A stretch of DNA of 20,307 nucleotides from Hypsibius dujardini. Lineage: Eukaryota > Tardigrada > Eutardigrada > Parachela > Hypsibiidae. The stretch lies in NCBI GenBank assembly GCA_001579985.1, contig LRSR01003124.1, forward strand, positions 1-20,307, read 5' to 3'. Shown here piece after piece: positions 17,713-20,307 of the stretch; position 1 is the first letter of the stretch; every line of letters begins with the position of its first letter. The position numbers were made by a program, and so were the translations under genes. Under the pieces are notes generated by a model that was given only the letters and a program-made list of their open reading frames with translations, was not told the origin of the DNA and did not search any database.

Positions 17713-18480
17713 TATAACTGCCCAGGGAACATGTTAGGGTTGGAACATTAGCATGTCACTACCCTTTAGCGGTTGAATAAAATTTCAAATAATTTTTGTT
17801 AAATATGAATAATAATAAATAGTCATGCTAATAGCTTAGATAATACTAAAATAACATTTTTTTTACCTGAAATTTGCGGTCCATATCGTCTCGTGCTCTG
17901 TGCTGGTACGCAGTTATGCTCCAGAGAAATAGACCTGCAAGGGGTAAAAAAATGTGTTCGAAGACGAGTCGGAGCGCGGGGAGACGTGGATGGACTAGAC
18001 AGACGGTGTGATCTTGGCGGACGCCACGATCAAAGTAAACACGTACACACACAAAATAGTCGCTTGATGGTGCTTGTGTAAACGTGGCGGCAGGTTGTTC
18101 TCTTCCAGCCTCCTCCCGCGCCGTCGGCAGACATCCCGCTGGGTGGTGCTCCCTGTCTCGAATCGCGGTGTGCATCAACTGACGAGTCTGAAACGATGTT
18201 TGCCCTTGTTTTGAGCGATTAATCTTGCATTAGGGATCTTATCGTTTTTTATGCCTTTTCCCTGCTAGATATATGCATCTATAAGGTCACGCCCGTTCGA
18301 GAACGTTGACGTACTATCTCGCTGCATCTTCTGTCGTTCTATGTGACATCATCATTCAGTAAATAATCCTAATACAAAATGTTTTTATCCTTCGTTTTAA
18401 TCAGATATCATCACTATGCCTGGTTTGCCTTATTATTGTCTGAAAATGAGCATGTCTTGTCTGGAGCTAGTTTTTCATCT
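17713..18480. other. Mostly unexplained intergenic stretch
   Basis: An A/T-rich left part (AATAATAATAAATAG near 17810) followed by mixed sequence. Apart from the candidate minus-strand exon at 17867-17934 nothing is supported. A minus-strand open frame of 110 codons (17846-18178) covers it but shows no recognisable protein. Confidence 0.35.
17867..17934 (-). other. Candidate exon with good splice borders (unproven)
   Basis: On the minus strand this 68-nt segment is preceded by a pyrimidine-rich acceptor (TTTTTTTACCCCTTGCAG) and followed by CAG/GTAAAA. Two frames are open across it. One contains an ATG and ends MDRKFQ at the donor, so a 5' coding or untranslated exon is possible. No partner exon is identified toward lower coordinates, and the protein is not recognisable. 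Chance splice-like borders are common. Confidence 0.15.
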
Positions 18481-18483
18481 GAA

Positions 18484-18915
18484 ATGTCTGTCTGTGTCTG
18501 TGTCTGCTTTTCCGTGTCTACAGTATGGGGCATTTTCCGTCTGAAAGTCTAAATGTGTCTCTGCCTGTTTGTCTGTCTCCATGTCTGTGCCTGTGTGTCT
18601 GTGTCTGCGTCTGCATGTTCATGTCCGTGGGGTCATTAAGGCATTTTCCGTCAGACTTGTCTGTTTATGTCTCTGTGCCTGTGTGCATGTCTATGTGTCT
18701 TATGTCTGTGTGCCAGTGTCTGTGTGCCAGTGTCTGTGGGCCAGTGTCTGTGTCTATGTCTGTCTATGTCTATGTGTCTTGTGTCTGTGTGCCAGTGTCT
18801 GTGTCTATGTCTGTCTATGTCTATGTGTCTTGTGTCTGTGTGCCAGTGTCTGTGGGGTCTTTCAGCCATCTTCCGTCTGAATGTCTGACTGTATAACTGC
18901 CTATGTCTGTGTCTA
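18484..18915. repeat. Degenerate TGTCTGTG/TCTATG repeat with duplicated blocks
   Basis: Short tracts of TGTCTGTGTC and TGTCTATG. A longer block reads GTGCCAGTGTCTGTGTCTAT then GTCTGTCTATGTCTATGTGT; it recurs near 18732-18790 and 18791-18842. A GGGGCATTTTCCGTCTGAA-like block recurs three times, near 18527, 18640 and 18868. Long open frames on both strands follow from the repeat. Confidence 0.85.
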
Positions 18916-19239
18916 GGCTCAGCTGCGTGTAGGCTTGTCTGACCGAATAACCTTGCAAAGTAAAGTACAATAACTAGCAAATCCCGCTCCAATCGAGACC
19001 GAGCGTAAAGCATCAAGTTAATGGAGTCATCAAGGCTTCCTAATATCTGCCAGGGGAAGTGTTAAAATCCCGATGACAGTATCCTGCTGCGGTTAATCTT
19101 CCTTCCAGGAGGTTGATATGCCCCGGACTAAATCGCGCGGCCACCATCAAAGGGAGTGGCACTCGCCCCTCTGATAGGCCCGTTTCCGACCGAGCAGCGC
19201 TCACCATTGGCTGGAAACGGCGTCTAATGCTCCGGCAGC

Positions 19240-19241
<2 letters not shown>
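18916..19241. other. Intergenic stretch with no recognised feature
   Basis: No ORF or RNA gene is supported. A small open segment after a CTTCCTTCCAG acceptor-like site (19098-19108) reads EVDMPRTKSRGHHQ but stops after 22 codons. I do not call it. Confidence 0.35.

Positions 19242-19277
<36 letters not shown>
19242..19277. repeat. (TG)18 microsatellite
   Basis: Pure TG dinucleotide run. Confidence 0.98.
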
Positions 19278-19281
<4 letters not shown>

Positions 19282-19328
19282 ATTAGGGAATACGCTCTCG
19301 GGATAGAAGAGCCTTGTAACGAAATGTG

Positions 19329-19366
19329 ACCAGAGTGCGCATTTAATACCAGAGTGCGCATTTAAT
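19329..19366. repeat. Perfect 19-bp tandem duplication
   Basis: ACCAGAGTGCGCATTTAAT occurs twice in direct succession with no mismatch. Confidence 0.97.
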
Positions 19367-19545
19367 AGGAAAATCCCGTGCACAGTTGCTGGTCCGGACA
19401 TTTATTTTTGCATTTGACTCCCTCGCTCTACACATCCACAGCATCCCACCATACACCACCACCACCCCCCATCCAAATTGGATTATCAAGGCGGCAGTTT
19501 GCGGGGAAGTTAGTGTGCCTCAAAAGGGCCAGAAATTAAGGCGAA

Positions 19546-19581
19546 ATGGATCCCGGGAACCACATGGGTCATTTTTCGACA
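19546..19581 (+). other. Candidate first coding exon (unproven)
   Basis: GCGAAATGG gives a fair start context. The frame MDPGNHMGHFST runs into a CAG/GTAATA donor-like site at 19581/19582. No continuation can be found in the remaining 0.7 kb and the peptide is not recognisable, so this is only a possibility. Confidence 0.12.
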
Positions 19582-19635
19582 GGTAATAAGAGCAGCATGT
19601 TACGCACGCTGATGGCTCATCTACGGTATATATCC

Positions 19636-19710
19636 ATGTCTGTCTGTCTGTCTGTCTGTGTCTGTGTGTGTTGTTGTGTCTGTGTCTGTGTGTGTGGGTT
19701 GTGTGTGTCG
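19636..19710. repeat. (TGTC)n/(TG)n microsatellite
   Basis: About five TGTC units followed by TGTGTC and TGTG-rich sequence. Confidence 0.95.
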
Positions 19711-20155
19711 TTTATGAGGGCAATTAAATTAATTTAATCTTTTAAGGAAAATTTGGGAAAGTGTCAGTTCTGTTTAGTGTGTGATGAGGTGGCCGGGACC
19801 CGTTAACATCTAAAGTAACGTAGTTTGTGCCTCGTAAGTAATTCGATTTGCGGTTTCCTCTGTTCATAGTTTATTTCTCTTTTTTTCCCGGGTGGGATGG
19901 CAGCCTTGTCAAAACTGAAGGGAGCTTATTAGTCTTCTTTGGCGCATCGTGCTCTTCTCATTCTGCCGTTTGTGACATTTGATTTTCTGCTGAGCACTTA
20001 AACAGCGTGCTCGTCCTACTGTTAAGACTTTTAATTTAACTTACTATTTTGCAGTAATATGCAGTAGCAGTACCGCTAATGTACTGCATCCGAATTTTTG
20101 CCAGTCTTTTTTGCCTGCTTCACTTAGTTGTGTCTGCGTCTGCCCATCATTCTAT
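19711..20155. other. Intergenic stretch with no recognised feature
   Basis: A/T-rich, non-repetitive apart from a short imperfect repetition around TGCAGTAATATGCAGTAGCAGTACCG near 20052-20078. No gene is supported. Confidence 0.4.
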
Positions 20156-20307
20156 TCATCTGTCTGTCTGTTTGACTTTCTGTCGCTCTGCCTGCCTGCC
20201 TGCTTACTGGCCGGCCGGCCTGTCTATTTGTCTCCCTGTTTGTCTCCCTGTCTGTCTGTCTGTCTGTCTGGGTGTGTGTCTGTCTGTGTGTCTGTGTGTC
20301 TGTGTGT
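20156..20307. repeat. (TGTC)n/(TGCC)n compound microsatellite at the window edge
   Basis: TGTC, TGCC, GGCC and TGTG units up to the last base. The tract continues beyond the window. Confidence 0.95.

Noticed and set aside
17307-17717. Repeat protein with four 33-residue units
   Set aside because: The 99-bp unit is divisible by three, so the frame stays open by default. Most substitutions between units change the amino acid, which is not what purifying selection on a protein gives.
18525-18896. Cys/Val/Ser-rich frames in three reading frames
   Set aside because: They follow from the TGTCTGTG repeat.

Overview
The window is eukaryotic nuclear DNA, almost certainly from an invertebrate animal. 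Its conserved genes are broken by many short GT-AG introns (about 60-640 nt). It is crowded with tetranucleotide microsatellites (TGAT/ATCA, TGTC/GACA), minisatellites and palindromic foldback repeats. The two recognisable proteins align well with animal orthologues, but I cannot name the species or phylum from the sequence alone.

Layout. (1) 177-3116, plus strand: a complete 10-exon gene for the alpha subunit of the cytosolic chaperonin TRiC/CCT (CCT1/TCP1, 548 aa). (2) 3117-4378: the space between convergent genes, filled with at least three palindromic or foldback repeats. (3) 4379-9626, minus strand: a complete 15-exon gene for mitochondrial aconitase (ACO2, 798 aa). It has a presequence, all three iron-sulfur cysteines, and a start codon that appears to sit alone at the end of the first exon. 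Its introns carry a GGTAACGGTTGC minisatellite, a CTGC/CTGT microsatellite, a GGTTC minisatellite and two foldback repeats. (4) 9627-13598: a head-to-head intergenic region with short dispersed repeats, a near-perfect 179+179 bp palindrome and a long GGAC-type minisatellite. (5) 13599-14963, plus strand: a five-exon gene I do not recognise, reconstructed here from splice sites. It encodes a 259-aa protein with a signal peptide, a Pro/Ala/Val-rich linker and a helical C-terminal half. Its last intron is in frame and stop-free. (6) 14964-20307: no convincing gene. It holds a 24-bp minisatellite, a Pol III tRNA-like (SINE-like) unit, a 99-bp palindromic satellite, several TGTC/ACAG tracts and two weak candidate exons.

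The genes do not form a pathway: one is a cytosolic folding machine subunit, one a TCA-cycle enzyme, one a presumed secreted protein. The most notable points are the density of inverted repeats (at least eight in 20 kb, some inside introns), the undescribed secreted protein with a possible intron-retention isoform, the isolated aconitase start codon, and a Pro-to-Val change in a CCT nucleotide-site motif. I see no prokaryotic-style defence or other multi-gene system. Most long open frames in the repeats arise because repeat units happen to lack stop codons.
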